46,997 nt of DNA, taken from positions 1 to 46,997 of the forward strand of contig DCFS01000060.1 of the NCBI GenBank assembly GCA_002319875.1. Reading direction: 5' to 3'. How positions within the stretch are numbered: position 1 is the first letter of the stretch; each line of letters starts with the position of its first letter. This DNA comes from Treponema sp. UBA1798 (GTDB lineage Bacteria; Spirochaetota; Spirochaetia; Treponematales; Treponemataceae). This document shows positions 30,942-39,273 of this stretch, piece after piece. Below the pieces are notes generated by a model. It was not told the DNA's origin. It ran no database searches and saw only the letters and a program-made list of their open reading frames with translations. The translations under genes were made by a program, and so were the position numbers.

Positions 30942-32332
30942 CAGTGTTTTATTAAGCCCCCGTTTCTGTTTAGCTGCCAGTATATGGAATCATGCGGCAA
31001 TTGTGAGTTTGCTGATGCAAAGCCGTAAGCTGTTTTTCCCTCTGATGTACATATATCAGACGAAGCTCCCGATTCGAGAAAAAAAGATATGATTTTTGTA
31101 TCCGTATTATTTTCAGCCGCATACATAAGAGGCGTTTTTCCGTTATATATCTGATTTAGCGGTAATCCTTTTACGAGAAATGCATGGATAACAGATACCG
31201 GCCGTTGCGATGTTATTGATATAATAAAAGCATTTCGGATCTCGTTTTCTGCCGGATTTCTGTTTGCAACAAGTTGTGTTATTATATCAGGATTTGAAGT
31301 AAATGCGGCAGCCATTAAAAGCGGGGTTATACCATATTTGTTGGCAATTTTTACATCAGCACCCTTTGAGATAAGCAATGTAACGGTACTTTCATCATTC
31401 GAAAAACGGGCCGCATACATTAATGCATTCCATCCATCGTGATCCTGTGCATTGATATGTGTCCCGGCATTAAGAAGTTCCGTAATTTTACCGGTATCTG
31501 ATTTTTTTGCTGCATCCATGAGCGGTGTATAACCGTCTTTATCTGCACTAAGTGCATACAGGATAAAATCTTTGTCATTTTTTTCCTGTATATTTTCCTG
31601 ACTTTCAGGAATCATGTCTGTTTGTGCCGTATAGTCGAATAGATATACCGGCTGATCTCCCGGCGATGATTCTGGAACTGCACCTGAAACTGCAGTATCA
31701 GTCACAGTTGGTAAAGCCGGTACTATATCAGCAGATCGTGATGATTGTTGTTCATTTGTTTTTTCTTCAGACGATAATACCGGCTTCCCCTGAGGTTGTT
31801 CCTGCCCGGATGATTCAGCTCCTGTTTGGGTGGGTGGGTTTTTTTCCGGTGGTTTAGCATATTCGGATAGCATTGACATCATTTGAAGATTTTTTGCAGC
31901 ATAATCAAACGCTGTTTTTTTGTTTTTGTCACTTGCTAGGACCCGCTGCTTTCTTTGAAAACCGAAAACAGTTCCGCTGAGAAGTATCATTCGTGCAATA
32001 TCCGGATCATCTGAAAACTGGCAGGCATACATAAGTGCTGTTTGCCCCTCGGTATTTATGGTATCGGGATCAATACCCATTTTCAGCAGAAGTTCTATAA
32101 TATTTTTATCCCGGCCTGCTTTGAGCGCCGTCATAAGGAGAGAATCTTTTTTTTCGGCAGATACATGATAGAGCAAAGATTCATGCTGTGACAGTATTGT
32201 TTTTATATCATGCATAGTGTCTTTGCTTACTACGGCTTCTATATCGATCGTCGAATCCGTCTGGCCACCGGCATAGATAAAAACGGGCAGAAAGATAAGA
32301 AGAAATAAAAACACTGTTTTCCTTATTGTCAT
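30941..32332 (-). CDS. Secreted ankyrin-repeat protein
   Basis: An exported protein of 463 residues with signal peptide MTIRKTVFLFLLIFLPVFIYAGG, cleaved near YAG. Two ankyrin blocks are separated by a Pro/Gln/Ser-rich linker (about 165-245): the first is seen in KNIIELLLKMGIDPDTINTEGQTALMYA. The second has DKDGYTPLMDAAKKSD, NAGTHINAQDHDGWNALMYA, SKGADVKIANKYGITPLLMAA and GKTPLMYAAENN, with the characteristic DGxTPLxxA cores. It would act in the periplasm, binding an unknown partner. Start at 32332 is chosen because it begins the signal peptide and lies 7 bp after a perfect TATAAT. There is no Shine-Dalgarno, so a leaderless mRNA is expected. TTG or ATG codons at 32368 and 32353 are inside the promoter. 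Confidence 0.85.
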   Translation of the reverse strand: MTIRKTVFLFLLIFLPVFIYAGGQTDSTIDIEAVVSKDTMHDIKTILSQHESLLYHVSAEKKDSLLMTALKAGRDKNIIELLLKMGIDPDTINTEGQTALMYACQFSDDPDIARMILLSGTVFGFQRKQRVLASDKNKKTAFDYAAKNLQMMSMLSEYAKPPEKNPPTQTGAESSGQEQPQGKPVLSSEEKTNEQQSSRSADIVPALPTVTDTAVSGAVPESSPGDQPVYLFDYTAQTDMIPESQENIQEKNDKDFILYALSADKDGYTPLMDAAKKSDTGKITELLNAGTHINAQDHDGWNALMYAARFSNDESTVTLLISKGADVKIANKYGITPLLMAAAFTSNPDIITQLVANRNPAENEIRNAFIISITSQRPVSVIHAFLVKGLPLNQIYNGKTPLMYAAENNTDTKIISFFLESGASSDICTSEGKTAYGFASANSQLPHDSIYWQLNRNGGLIKH

Positions 32333-32339
32333 TATTTTG

Positions 32340-32368
32340 ATTATATAGACCATAAAAATTGTGGTCAA
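32340..32368 (-). promoter_or_regulatory. Sigma-70 promoter of the ankyrin-rsmD operon
   Basis: On the minus strand, TTGACC (32363-32368), 17 bp, TATAAT (32340-32345), then 7 bp to the ATG. GACCA/TGGTC arms (32348-32366) form a dyad across the -35 and spacer, a possible operator. Confidence 0.75.
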
Positions 32369-32401
32369 TGAGTTTATATATAAAAGAGTTTTTAGCTGCT
32401 A

Positions 32402-32430
32402 TTGACTGTAGTGATTGTATTCTGTAATAT
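32402..32430 (+). promoter_or_regulatory. Sigma-70 promoter of rpsF-ssb-rpsR-rplI
   Basis: TTGACT (32402-32407), 17 bp, TAATAT (32425-32430). Transcription from about 32437 gives a leader of about 50 nt before rpsF. Confidence 0.75.
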
Positions 32431-32444
32431 ATTTAAACCCCCTT

Positions 32445-32464
32445 GAAGCTGCGTATGCGGCTTC
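32445..32464 (+). promoter_or_regulatory. Leader hairpin before rpsF
   Basis: GAAGCTGC and GCGGCTTC pair (one G-U) around a GTAT loop near the start of the transcript. S6-S18 complexes bind rpsF leaders in several bacteria; this hairpin is in the right place, but I do not see the known CCG-bulge arrangement clearly. Confidence 0.35.
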
Positions 32465-32486
32465 CATTTGTCCATAAGGAGACAAC

Positions 32487-32780
32487 ATGAGAAAATATGA
32501 ACTTATGGCTATTTTCATTCTTGATGAAGAAAAGGCCAAAAAAGGTGCAGAACTGCTGCGTGCAGATCTTGCAAAATTCGGTGCTGAAATTGAAAAAGAA
32601 GAATTGTTCGGAGACCGTGATCTGACATATGAAGTCAAAAAGCAGAATCGCGGACGTTTCGTTTTGTACACAATTAATGTAAATCCTGGAAAACTTTCTG
32701 ATATCGACATGCAGTTCAAATTAAACGAGAACCTGTTAAAGTATCTTTTTGTCAAGCTTGATGAGAAAAAAGCAAAGTAA
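32487..32780 (+). CDS. rpsF: 30S ribosomal protein S6
   Basis: A 97-residue protein starting MRKYELMAIFILDEEKAKKGAE and containing RDLTYEVKKQNRGRFVLYTINV, the RNA-binding strand pair of S6. S6 binds S18 on the platform of the small subunit, and both genes are in this operon. AGGAG lies upstream of the ATG. Length is typical. Confidence 0.96.
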   Translation: MRKYELMAIFILDEEKAKKGAELLRADLAKFGAEIEKEELFGDRDLTYEVKKQNRGRFVLYTINVNPGKLSDIDMQFKLNENLLKYLFVKLDEKKAK

Positions 32781-32822
32781 CTGTTCTGCTTTTCTGAATA
32801 CTGTTACCATGGAGGCACGGAT

Positions 32823-33308
32823 ATGACAGATATCAATCACGTAATCCTTGTTGGCCGACTTACGAGAGATGTTGGAAGCGATGAAAAATCTTTCGCATAT
32901 CTTCCAAGTGGGCAGGCTCGTGCAAATGTGGGTATCGCTGTAAACCGGAGCAGGAAAAATGGCGACCAGTGGGTTGATGAAGTTAGTTATTTTGATGTTA
33001 CCATATGGGGTAAGCAGGCGGAAAATCTGAAACCGTATCTTTTAAAAGGTAAGCAGATTGCTATTGACGGTTATCTGAGACAGGATCGCTGGGTAAAGGA
33101 TGGGCAGAATTTCAGTAAAGTTACGGTGACTGCGAATAACGTCCAGCTTTTGGGTGGAAAATCGGAAAACGGTCAGCCGACCGGGGGGTATACTCCGAAA
33201 TTTGAACCGAAAGGGCAGGGCAACACATCATCAGCCAGCGCGGAGCCGGATAATGCTGCTTCATATGGCGGCGATACGACCGGCTTTCCTGAAGATATCC
33301 CGTTTTAA
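32823..33308 (+). CDS. ssb: Single-stranded DNA-binding protein
   Basis: A 161-residue SSB: the OB-fold covers about 5-108 with NHVILVGRLTRDV at the start, SYFDVTIWGKQAENLKPYLLKGKQIAIDG in the middle and DGQNFSKVTVTANNVQLL at the end. A Gly/Pro/Ser linker follows, and the acidic tail ends in PEDIPF, the contact for replication and repair partners. It coats single-stranded DNA at forks. GGAGGC is upstream of the ATG. Position between rpsF and rpsR is the common bacterial order. Confidence 0.96.
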   Translation: MTDINHVILVGRLTRDVGSDEKSFAYLPSGQARANVGIAVNRSRKNGDQWVDEVSYFDVTIWGKQAENLKPYLLKGKQIAIDGYLRQDRWVKDGQNFSKVTVTANNVQLLGGKSENGQPTGGYTPKFEPKGQGNTSSASAEPDNAASYGGDTTGFPEDIPF

Positions 33309-33329
33309 CTGATTTATAGGAGTTTAAGT

Positions 33330-33677
33330 ATGTCTGACGAAACAGAGAACAAAGAGTCCATAGGAAAAATGGATATTGAAACCAATGATAGAGATGTAGA
33401 TATGGCTGATGCCGGACAGGATTCCGGTCGCGAGGAAGGCCGGGGTGCTCGTGGAAATAAAGGAAAAACTTATTTCCGCAAAAAGGTATGCCGTTTCTGC
33501 GCAAATAAGGCAAAAATCGATTATAAGGATGCAGATGGTCTGCGCAGGTTTACAACCGAACGTGGTAAAATTCTTCCACGCCGTATTACGGGAACCTGTG
33601 CAAAACATCAGAGGGAACTTGCCCGTGAAATTAAGCGTGCACGTTCTATATGTCTTCTGCCGTTTGTAGCAGACTGA
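33330..33677 (+). CDS. rpsR: 30S ribosomal protein S18 with acidic N-terminal extension
   Basis: The last 70 residues are S18: KVCRFCANKAKIDYKD, GKILPRRITGTC and AKHQRELAREIKRARSICLLPF. Two cysteines (CRFC) and a later Cys and His (TCAKH) could bind zinc, the 'C+' form. The first 40 or so residues are an acidic, low-complexity extension (SDETENKESIGKMDIETNDR), which most S18 proteins lack; total 115 residues against the usual 75-95. TAGGAG lies 9 nt before the ATG, so the long start is well supported. S18 binds S6 in the small subunit. Confidence 0.94.
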   Translation: MSDETENKESIGKMDIETNDRDVDMADAGQDSGREEGRGARGNKGKTYFRKKVCRFCANKAKIDYKDADGLRRFTTERGKILPRRITGTCAKHQRELAREIKRARSICLLPFVAD

Positions 33678-33689
33678 TTTATAATGTAT

Positions 33690-33725
33690 CAGGCAAAGCG
33701 ATCCAACTCCTGGTGACGCTGCCTG
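33690..33725 (+). other. Hairpin in the rpsR-rplI spacer
   Basis: CAGGC-AA-AGCG (33690-33700) pairs with CGCT-GCCTG (33717-33725). There is no T tract of note, so it may be a partial attenuator, an RNA-processing site or an L9 leader structure between the two ribosomal genes. Confidence 0.4.
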
Positions 33726-33747
33726 TTTATACAAAGAGGAGCTTGAA

Positions 33748-34281
33748 ATGAAAGTTATACTTAATAAAGATGTAAAATCACTCGGCGAAGAGGGTGATGT
33801 AAAGATTGTAGCTAATGGTTATATGCGTAATTACCTGTTCCCGCGGGGACTTGCCATACCGTATAATGACGCGACCGTTGCTCTGTTTGAAAGCAGAAAG
33901 GCAGAAATAGAAGCCAGAAAAGAGCAGAAGCGTAAGGATTCTGCGGGTATGAAGGAAAAACTTGAGGCTTTACAGCTTGTCGCAGAAATGCCTGCAGGTG
34001 CAAATGGAAAATTGTACGGTGCTGTTACGACACTGACGATTGCAGATCTGCTGCTTAAAAATGGTTTTGAAATTGAACGTAAACGCATAGATATACCCGG
34101 TGTTACGATTAAAAATACCGGTAATTATCGTATTGCTATTAAATTGTATGAAGCACAGTCTGCAACAGTCGAACTGCATGTAAAAGCCCAGGGGACAGCT
34201 GACACCAGTGCGGAAGCAGTCAAAGCTGATAAATCAAAAGCTGCTGCCGAAGCGCAGGTTCTTGAGGAAAAGAAAGCATAA
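33748..34281 (+). CDS. rplI: 50S ribosomal protein L9
   Basis: The N-terminal domain (about 1-50) starts MKVILNKDVKSLGEEGDVKIVANGYMRNYLFPRGLA, the L9 signature. A long helix (KAEIEARKEQKRKDSAGMKEKLEAL) follows, and then a C-terminal domain (about 80-148). A final tail of about 28 residues is Ala/Lys/Glu-rich, making 177 residues against a usual 148-150. L9 sits at the base of the L1 stalk and limits frameshifting. AGAGGAG lies before the ATG. Confidence 0.96.
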   Translation: MKVILNKDVKSLGEEGDVKIVANGYMRNYLFPRGLAIPYNDATVALFESRKAEIEARKEQKRKDSAGMKEKLEALQLVAEMPAGANGKLYGAVTTLTIADLLLKNGFEIERKRIDIPGVTIKNTGNYRIAIKLYEAQSATVELHVKAQGTADTSAEAVKADKSKAAAEAQVLEEKKA

Positions 34282-34316
34282 TCGTTTTCAACTTTCTTTT
34301 TTTGAGAACATTGGGG

Positions 34317-34350
34317 GCCTGTAATTTCCTGAAAAGAGAGAATTACAGGC
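34317..34350 (+). terminator. Terminator after rplI
   Basis: GCCTGTAATT (34317-34326) pairs with AATTACAGGC (34341-34350) in a 10 bp stem with a 14 nt loop, followed by TTTCCTGTTT. It separates the ribosomal operon from dnaB. Confidence 0.7.
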
Positions 34351-34420
34351 TTTCCTGTTTATAAGGGGCTGTGTGTTCTCTGTGTATAAATTGAATATAA
34401 TTTGTTGAGAAGTGGATAAA

Positions 34421-35755
34421 ATGGAATACAGTACATTGAAAGACAAAGTACCGCCGCATAATCTGGAAGCAGAACAGGCTACATTAGGTGCACTCCTGCT
34501 TGACTGGGGGGCTATGTCTGATGTTGTTACCATGCTGACTCCGGAAAAATTTTATTCAATACAGAACAAAACGGTCTATGAGGCTCTTGTATCTCTTTTC
34601 CGTCAAAGTATACATGGCGACACCCTTACACTGATTAACGAACTGACAAAGGATGGAAAACTGGAGCAGGCCGGTGGTACGGCATATGTTGCTGCTCTGA
34701 CGGATACTGTTCCGACCAGTGCAAATGTCAGTTATTATGCAAAGATTGTATCAGATCAGGCTACACGCCGTGATCTGATAAGAATTTCTTCGGAAGTAAA
34801 AGCGCTGTCATTTGATATTACTAAAGATAGTACAGCGATTCTTGACGAAGCTGAAAAAAATATTTTCAGCCTTGCAGATAAAAATCAGACCACCACGATA
34901 CACGAAATGAAAGATCTTATACCTGATACGATTGAGATGATAGAAGAACGGTATAAGAATCATAGCGGTTATACCGGTGTACCGTCTGGTTTTACCAAGC
35001 TTGACAGTATGACCAGTGGTTTTCAGAATTCTGAACTTATTATTGTCGGTGCACGTCCTTCCATGGGAAAGACTGCGCTCGCACTGTCGATGATGCAGTA
35101 TATTACTATTGAGAAAAAAATTCCCTGCGGTTTTTTTTCTCTCGAAATGTCCAGTACACTCATAGGACAACGTATGCTTTCCCAGGAAGCCCGTATACCG
35201 GGAACCAAACTCCGGTCCGGCATGCTTCGTCTTGAAGATCTTCAGAAGTTGCAGGATGCTGCGGGCCGATGGTTTCAGGCCCCTTTCTACATCGTTGATA
35301 CACCTAATATGCAACTGCTTGATATTCGTGCCGTCGCCCGCCGCATGGTGATGAATCAAAAAGTAAAAATTATTTTCATAGACTATATCGGCCTTATTAC
35401 AACGGATAATCCGAGAGCTGAAACATGGGAACAAGTTACGCAAATATCGAAATCTTTAAAAGCGTTAGCCCGTGAACTTGATATACCTATTGTTGCACTT
35501 AGTCAGCTTGCCCGTGATGCTGAAGGCTCTGAGCCGAATCTTGCACAGATCCGCGGGTCAGGATCTATTGAACAGGATGCGGATGTTGTTATGTTTATTC
35601 AGAGGGACAGGAAAAAAAATGAAGAAGGTGAAACGGAACCTGTTCAGGATGCCAAAATCATCATAGCAAAACAGCGGAACGGACCGATTGGAGATGTACC
35701 TTTGTTGTTTCTTTCGTCCTATACAAAATTTGAAAATAAGGCAGAAGGCCAGTAA
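34421..35755 (+). CDS. dnaB: Replicative DNA helicase
   Basis: DnaB is the hexameric 5'-3' helicase of the replication fork. The N-terminal primase-interaction domain opens VPPHNLEAEQATLGALLLD. The RecA-like C-domain has Walker A GARPSMGKTALAL, the DnaB-conserved FFSLEMSSTLIGQRML, Walker B IIFIDYIGLI, ALSQLARDAEGSEP and the arginine-finger strand GSGSIEQDADVVMFIQRD. At 444 residues it is normal and has no intein. ATG 34421 is chosen because GAGAAG lies 8 nt upstream; the GTG at 34412 is too close to that site. Confidence 0.97.
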   Translation: MEYSTLKDKVPPHNLEAEQATLGALLLDWGAMSDVVTMLTPEKFYSIQNKTVYEALVSLFRQSIHGDTLTLINELTKDGKLEQAGGTAYVAALTDTVPTSANVSYYAKIVSDQATRRDLIRISSEVKALSFDITKDSTAILDEAEKNIFSLADKNQTTTIHEMKDLIPDTIEMIEERYKNHSGYTGVPSGFTKLDSMTSGFQNSELIIVGARPSMGKTALALSMMQYITIEKKIPCGFFSLEMSSTLIGQRMLSQEARIPGTKLRSGMLRLEDLQKLQDAAGRWFQAPFYIVDTPNMQLLDIRAVARRMVMNQKVKIIFIDYIGLITTDNPRAETWEQVTQISKSLKALARELDIPIVALSQLARDAEGSEPNLAQIRGSGSIEQDADVVMFIQRDRKKNEEGETEPVQDAKIIIAKQRNGPIGDVPLLFLSSYTKFENKAEGQ

Positions 35756-35771
35756 ACGTTATTCGTGCGGA

Positions 35772-35866
35772 GGGGTTAATACCCCGACCCCCGGGCCGTA
35801 TGAGTAGTATTAAATCCCGATTGCGATACCTTTAGAGAACTCCATACCCCGCTGCGGCGGGGTTGG
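35772..35866. repeat. Double-hairpin element, copy B
   Basis: A small hairpin GGGGT-TAAT-ACCCC (35772-35785) is followed about 35 bp later by GATACCTTTAGAGAAC (35825-35840). A GC-rich hairpin comes next: ACCCCGC-TGCG-GCGGGGT (35846-35863), with CCA/TGG extending the stem past one bulge. The plan and core match the element at 4275-4340. It lies between the converging dnaB and trpS genes and may also work as their terminator. Confidence 0.6.
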
Positions 35867-35870
35867 TGAT

Positions 35871-36962
35871 TTATATTTCCATATTCATAACATTGCGGAC
35901 TTCCTCAAGCGTTGCAACTGCTATTTCACGAGCACGTTTAATTCCATCCTCCAGAACGCTGTGTATATAAGCAGGATCAGCTTCAAGCTGTTTCCTTTTT
36001 TCCCTGAGAGGCCGCAGTTCTTCATTAAGTACTTCTGTCAACATTTTTTTGAGCTGACCGCCACCACCGTTTCCTATTTTACCGGCAATAACAGCAGGGT
36101 CTTCTTTCGTACAAAGTGAAATAAGCATGAGAAGATTCGCTACCTCCGGACGATTTTGCGGATCATAGGTAATGTATCGGTCTGTATCTGTTTTTGCCCT
36201 TTTTATCAATGCAGCAGTTTCGTCTTCTGTAGCGCTGAGCATTATAGCATTTCCCCGGCTTTTGCTCATTTTCTGGCTGCCGTCGAGTCCGAGAATACTG
36301 GGAGTTTTACTAAGCAGTGCCTGCGGTTCTGGAAATACGGGCTTCTGCGGTGAAAACTTTTCATTAAAACGGCGTGCGATTGTCCTGGTCAGTTCAAGAT
36401 GCGGCAGCTGATCTTTTCCGACCGGCACAATATTTCCTTTACAGAACAGAATATCACAGGCCTGATGTACCGGATACGTATACATGCCGGCATTCACATT
36501 TTTAAGTCCGGAAGACTGAATTTCTTCCTTTACGGTAGGATTCCTGCTTAATTCTGCGTTTGATACGAGTGTCAGAAAAGGAAGCATGAGCTGGTTGCAT
36601 TCAGGAACATAACTATGAGGATAGATAATAACATTTTCTCCTGGATCTATACCTGCTGCTATATAATCTATGACAAGCTGTTTCGTATTCTGACTTATTT
36701 CCTGAAACGCTTCGTGATCCGTCAGAACCTGGTAATCCGCAATGAGTATCATTGTCGATACTCCGAGTTTTGAAAGTCTTACACGGTTCTGGAGAGAACC
36801 GAAATAGTGACCAATATGTAAGCGACCGGTAGGCCGGTCCCCGGTAAGAACACGATATTTCTTTGGGTTTATGAGAATATCCGCTTCTATTTTTTTACTG
36901 CGTTCCACTGCAGCTTCAAAACTGTTGTTTGTCGTACCGTAATCTAATTCTCCGTCAGCCAT
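35871..36962 (-). CDS. trpS: Tryptophanyl-tRNA synthetase
   Basis: Class I synthetase charging tRNA-Trp. The HIGH motif is GRLHIGHYFGSLQ and the KMSKS loop SQKMSKSRGN; GDRPTGRLHIG matches the TrpRS Rossmann start. VHQACDILFCKGNIVPVGKDQLPHLELTR is the tryptophan pocket and activation region. The 363 residues include about 35 residues before the usual start of the catalytic domain. AAGGAG precedes the ATG at 36962; an earlier in-frame start at 37019 has no such site. No T-box leader is present. It converges with dnaB. Confidence 0.96.
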   Translation of the reverse strand: MADGELDYGTTNNSFEAAVERSKKIEADILINPKKYRVLTGDRPTGRLHIGHYFGSLQNRVRLSKLGVSTMILIADYQVLTDHEAFQEISQNTKQLVIDYIAAGIDPGENVIIYPHSYVPECNQLMLPFLTLVSNAELSRNPTVKEEIQSSGLKNVNAGMYTYPVHQACDILFCKGNIVPVGKDQLPHLELTRTIARRFNEKFSPQKPVFPEPQALLSKTPSILGLDGSQKMSKSRGNAIMLSATEDETAALIKRAKTDTDRYITYDPQNRPEVANLLMLISLCTKEDPAVIAGKIGNGGGGQLKKMLTEVLNEELRPLREKRKQLEADPAYIHSVLEDGIKRAREIAVATLEEVRNVMNMEI

Positions 36963-37071
36963 AAATCTGTTCTCCTTTTTAAATATAAGTGATAAAAGTT
37001 TAGCATATTTCCCCGTCATCAGGAAGAGGTTTTTCCGGCCGCATGACGTATTACATTATGTCGGTACCCTG

Positions 37072-38022
37072 TTATGTTGTCCGCTTAATCCAGTCAAGAA
37101 TATCATCTTTCACTTCCTGTTTATTCGTTTCGTTAAGCAGTTCGTGTCTTGCTCCCGGATACAATTTCAGCTCAACATGTTTTACACCGTTTGATTTATA
37201 TATTTCGTAGAGTTTCTGTACCGATCTGCCGTAATTTCCTACAGGGTCCTCGCTGCCGCAAAGGAGGCAGACAGGAAGTTCCTGCGGCAGTTTTTTTATA
37301 TTCTTTGATGAATGAATAATACAGAGTCCCTGCAGCATATCGCGGAAAAAATATACTGTCGGAATAAAATTACACCATGGGTCCTTTTCATATTTTTTTA
37401 TCAGCTCCAAATCCCTGGACAGCCATTCATGTGAATATACAGCGTTGGGGATATGTTTGTTGTAGGCCCCGAAAGCAGCTTTGTTTAGCAGAGATGATCG
37501 GTATTTTTTTTTTACCAGTGCAATTATGGAAACAAGGAAAAAACCGGAATATGCCAGAACCGGTCTCGGCCCTGCAGTTCCGCAAAGAATACAGGAATCA
37601 ATAGTTCTGCCATAGTTTTCAATAAAAGACTGTGTGATAAATGATCCGAACGAATGCCCGATAAGAATGATTTTTTTTCCGGGATAGTCACTTTTCAGCT
37701 GTTCTGTTACTTCATGCAGGTCTTCGGTTACGTACTGAAAACCATTTTTGTCAGCCAGATACCCTGAGATGCCTGAACCATTCTGTTGAGCCCTCTCTGC
37801 TGTTTTTCCGTGTCCGCGATGATCATGAGCGTTACATACGTATCCGTTTTGAGCAAGAAATTCGCCGAAGTTCTGATACCGCATGGAATATTCGTTCATT
37901 CCATGACTCAATTGTACGATGGCCTTTATTTTTCCGGTCGGAATCCATCTGTTTACCGCTATCTCCGTACCGTCTGACATTTTTAGAAAAAAAGAATTCA
38001 CGGTTATGAATATACTCCTCAT
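37072..38022 (-). CDS. Alpha/beta hydrolase (monoacylglycerol lipase-like)
   Basis: A 316-residue serine hydrolase. The nucleophile elbow is GHSFGS. The oxyanion strand is IVQLSHGMNEYSMRY followed by HDHRGHG, as in lysophospholipases and monoglyceride lipases of the Hydrolase_4 family. The acid is in CGSEDPVG and the base in GARHELLNE. No signal peptide; cytoplasmic use on lysolipid or monoglyceride is inferred. The start is unsure: ATG 38022 lacks a Shine-Dalgarno and lies 7 bp after a GATAAT on its strand, and GAGGAG lies inside the first codons. It is divergent from rlmD with 30 bp between the start codons. Confidence 0.87.
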   Translation of the reverse strand: MRSIFITVNSFFLKMSDGTEIAVNRWIPTGKIKAIVQLSHGMNEYSMRYQNFGEFLAQNGYVCNAHDHRGHGKTAERAQQNGSGISGYLADKNGFQYVTEDLHEVTEQLKSDYPGKKIILIGHSFGSFITQSFIENYGRTIDSCILCGTAGPRPVLAYSGFFLVSIIALVKKKYRSSLLNKAAFGAYNKHIPNAVYSHEWLSRDLELIKKYEKDPWCNFIPTVYFFRDMLQGLCIIHSSKNIKKLPQELPVCLLCGSEDPVGNYGRSVQKLYEIYKSNGVKHVELKLYPGARHELLNETNKQEVKDDILDWIKRTT

Positions 38023-38029
38023 TCGTTTT

Positions 38030-38044
38030 ATTATCTGATATGAT
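38030..38044. promoter_or_regulatory. Overlapping -10 boxes of hydrolase and rlmD
   Basis: GATAAT (minus strand, 38030-38035) lies 7 bp before the hydrolase ATG. TATGAT (plus strand, 38039-38044) lies 8 bp before the rlmD ATG. Neither has a convincing -35. With 30 bp between start codons, both transcripts must begin at or near their ATG, or start inside the opposite gene. Confidence 0.4.
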
Positions 38045-38052
38045 TACCATTA

Positions 38053-39273
38053 ATGGAATCAGATAACATTATAGCAGAAAAAATGATTTTTGGCGGAGAT
38101 TGCATAGGCAGAAAAAATGGAAAAACAGTTTTTATACCGTTTGCTATTCCCGGAGAACTTTTGAACATTGAAATAACTTCATCCAGACGTGATTATGATA
38201 CTGCCCGGATTCTCAATGTTCTGAAACCTTCCCCTTACAGGACAAAGCCTGTTTGTCCGCTGTACGGTGTGTGCGGCGGATGTAATATGATGCATATAGA
38301 AAGTTCCTGCCAGCGCAATTTACGGATTGAGGTACTCAGAGACTGTTTTGTTCGGGAAGGACTGGAAATACCGGATATTATATCTTTGTATGATAAAAAT
38401 ATCGGGTACCGGTGCAGATTCCAGCTTCATGATGGCGGTCTGATGTCTCGCAGTACGAACGATATCGTATCGTTTGAGTACTGTCCCGTCGCGACGGATG
38501 AAATAAACGACTGGCTGGCATCAGTACCTCAAATAAAACGTCCCCGCGGGCGTATTCATATATTCGGCGGAAAGTGTTCTGATCCGGCTGTAGTCATAGA
38601 ACATGAAAGTGTATTAAAAAAGGCGGCGCCGATTATAAAGAATGGAAATCGTACTGTAAAGCGCCGTACAAATGCTTATTTTCCCGGAACGCAGCTGAAT
38701 CCTGACAACATTGTTACTGCACAGATTCTGGACAGGAAAATAAAATTTGATGTACAGGGTTTTTTTCAGTCGAATATCAGCGTACTTGAAAAAACGATCG
38801 GAACAATCTGTAAAGGACTTTCAGGACGGAATGTTCTTGATATGTATAGCGGTGTCGGAACATTTTCCGTATTTTTGTCAGATATGTTCCAAAAGGTTAC
38901 AATGGTTGAACATAACCGGGATGCACTGGTATTCGCAGAAATGAATATGGCAGGGAAGCTGCATTCCAGCTATGGCATAAGCGGTGCAAAATGGGTGGCT
39001 GAAAATGCAGGAGGAATTATTGCTGAAGCAGGTTCCTTTGATGCGGTGATCATTGATCCTCCCCGCAGCGGAATGGAAAAAGAAGTCCGTACATGGTTAT
39101 GTGAAACGCATCCATTTTATATTCGCTCCGTCTCGTGTGATCCTGCTACCCATGCACGCGATGCAGCCCAGCTTGTTAAGTCAGGGTATAAGCTGAAAGA
39201 ATTATATCTGCTTGATTTCTACCCTGAAACTTCGCATATCGAAAGTCTGGCATGTTTTGAATATGTATCGTAA
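38053..39273 (+). CDS. 23S rRNA (uracil-C5)-methyltransferase, RlmD/TrmA family
   Basis: A 406-residue SAM-dependent RNA m5U methyltransferase. The TRAM-like N-terminal domain has GGDCIGRKNGKTVFIPFAIPGE. The 4Fe-4S cysteines are CPLYGVCGGCNMMH plus a later SCQ. The Rossmann domain has VLDMYSGVGTFSVFL and IDPPRSGMEKEV, and the catalytic Cys is in SVSCDPATHARD. RlmD (U1939), RlmC (U747) and TrmA (tRNA U54) share this layout; the Fe-S cluster favours RlmD or RlmC. Start without Shine-Dalgarno, 8 bp after a TATGAT box. It overlaps the next gene by 11 bp. Confidence 0.9.
   Translation: MESDNIIAEKMIFGGDCIGRKNGKTVFIPFAIPGELLNIEITSSRRDYDTARILNVLKPSPYRTKPVCPLYGVCGGCNMMHIESSCQRNLRIEVLRDCFVREGLEIPDIISLYDKNIGYRCRFQLHDGGLMSRSTNDIVSFEYCPVATDEINDWLASVPQIKRPRGRIHIFGGKCSDPAVVIEHESVLKKAAPIIKNGNRTVKRRTNAYFPGTQLNPDNIVTAQILDRKIKFDVQGFFQSNISVLEKTIGTICKGLSGRNVLDMYSGVGTFSVFLSDMFQKVTMVEHNRDALVFAEMNMAGKLHSSYGISGAKWVAENAGGIIAEAGSFDAVIIDPPRSGMEKEVRTWLCETHPFYIRSVSCDPATHARDAAQLVKSGYKLKELYLLDFYPETSHIESLACFEYVS

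Noticed and set aside
34808..35443. Open frame of 211 codons opposite dnaB
   Set aside because: Antisense shadow; no start signal and no domain.
36963..37071. T-box or other leader before trpS
   Set aside because: No T-box sequence, specifier hairpin or terminator/antiterminator pair is visible; only a plain AAGGAG.
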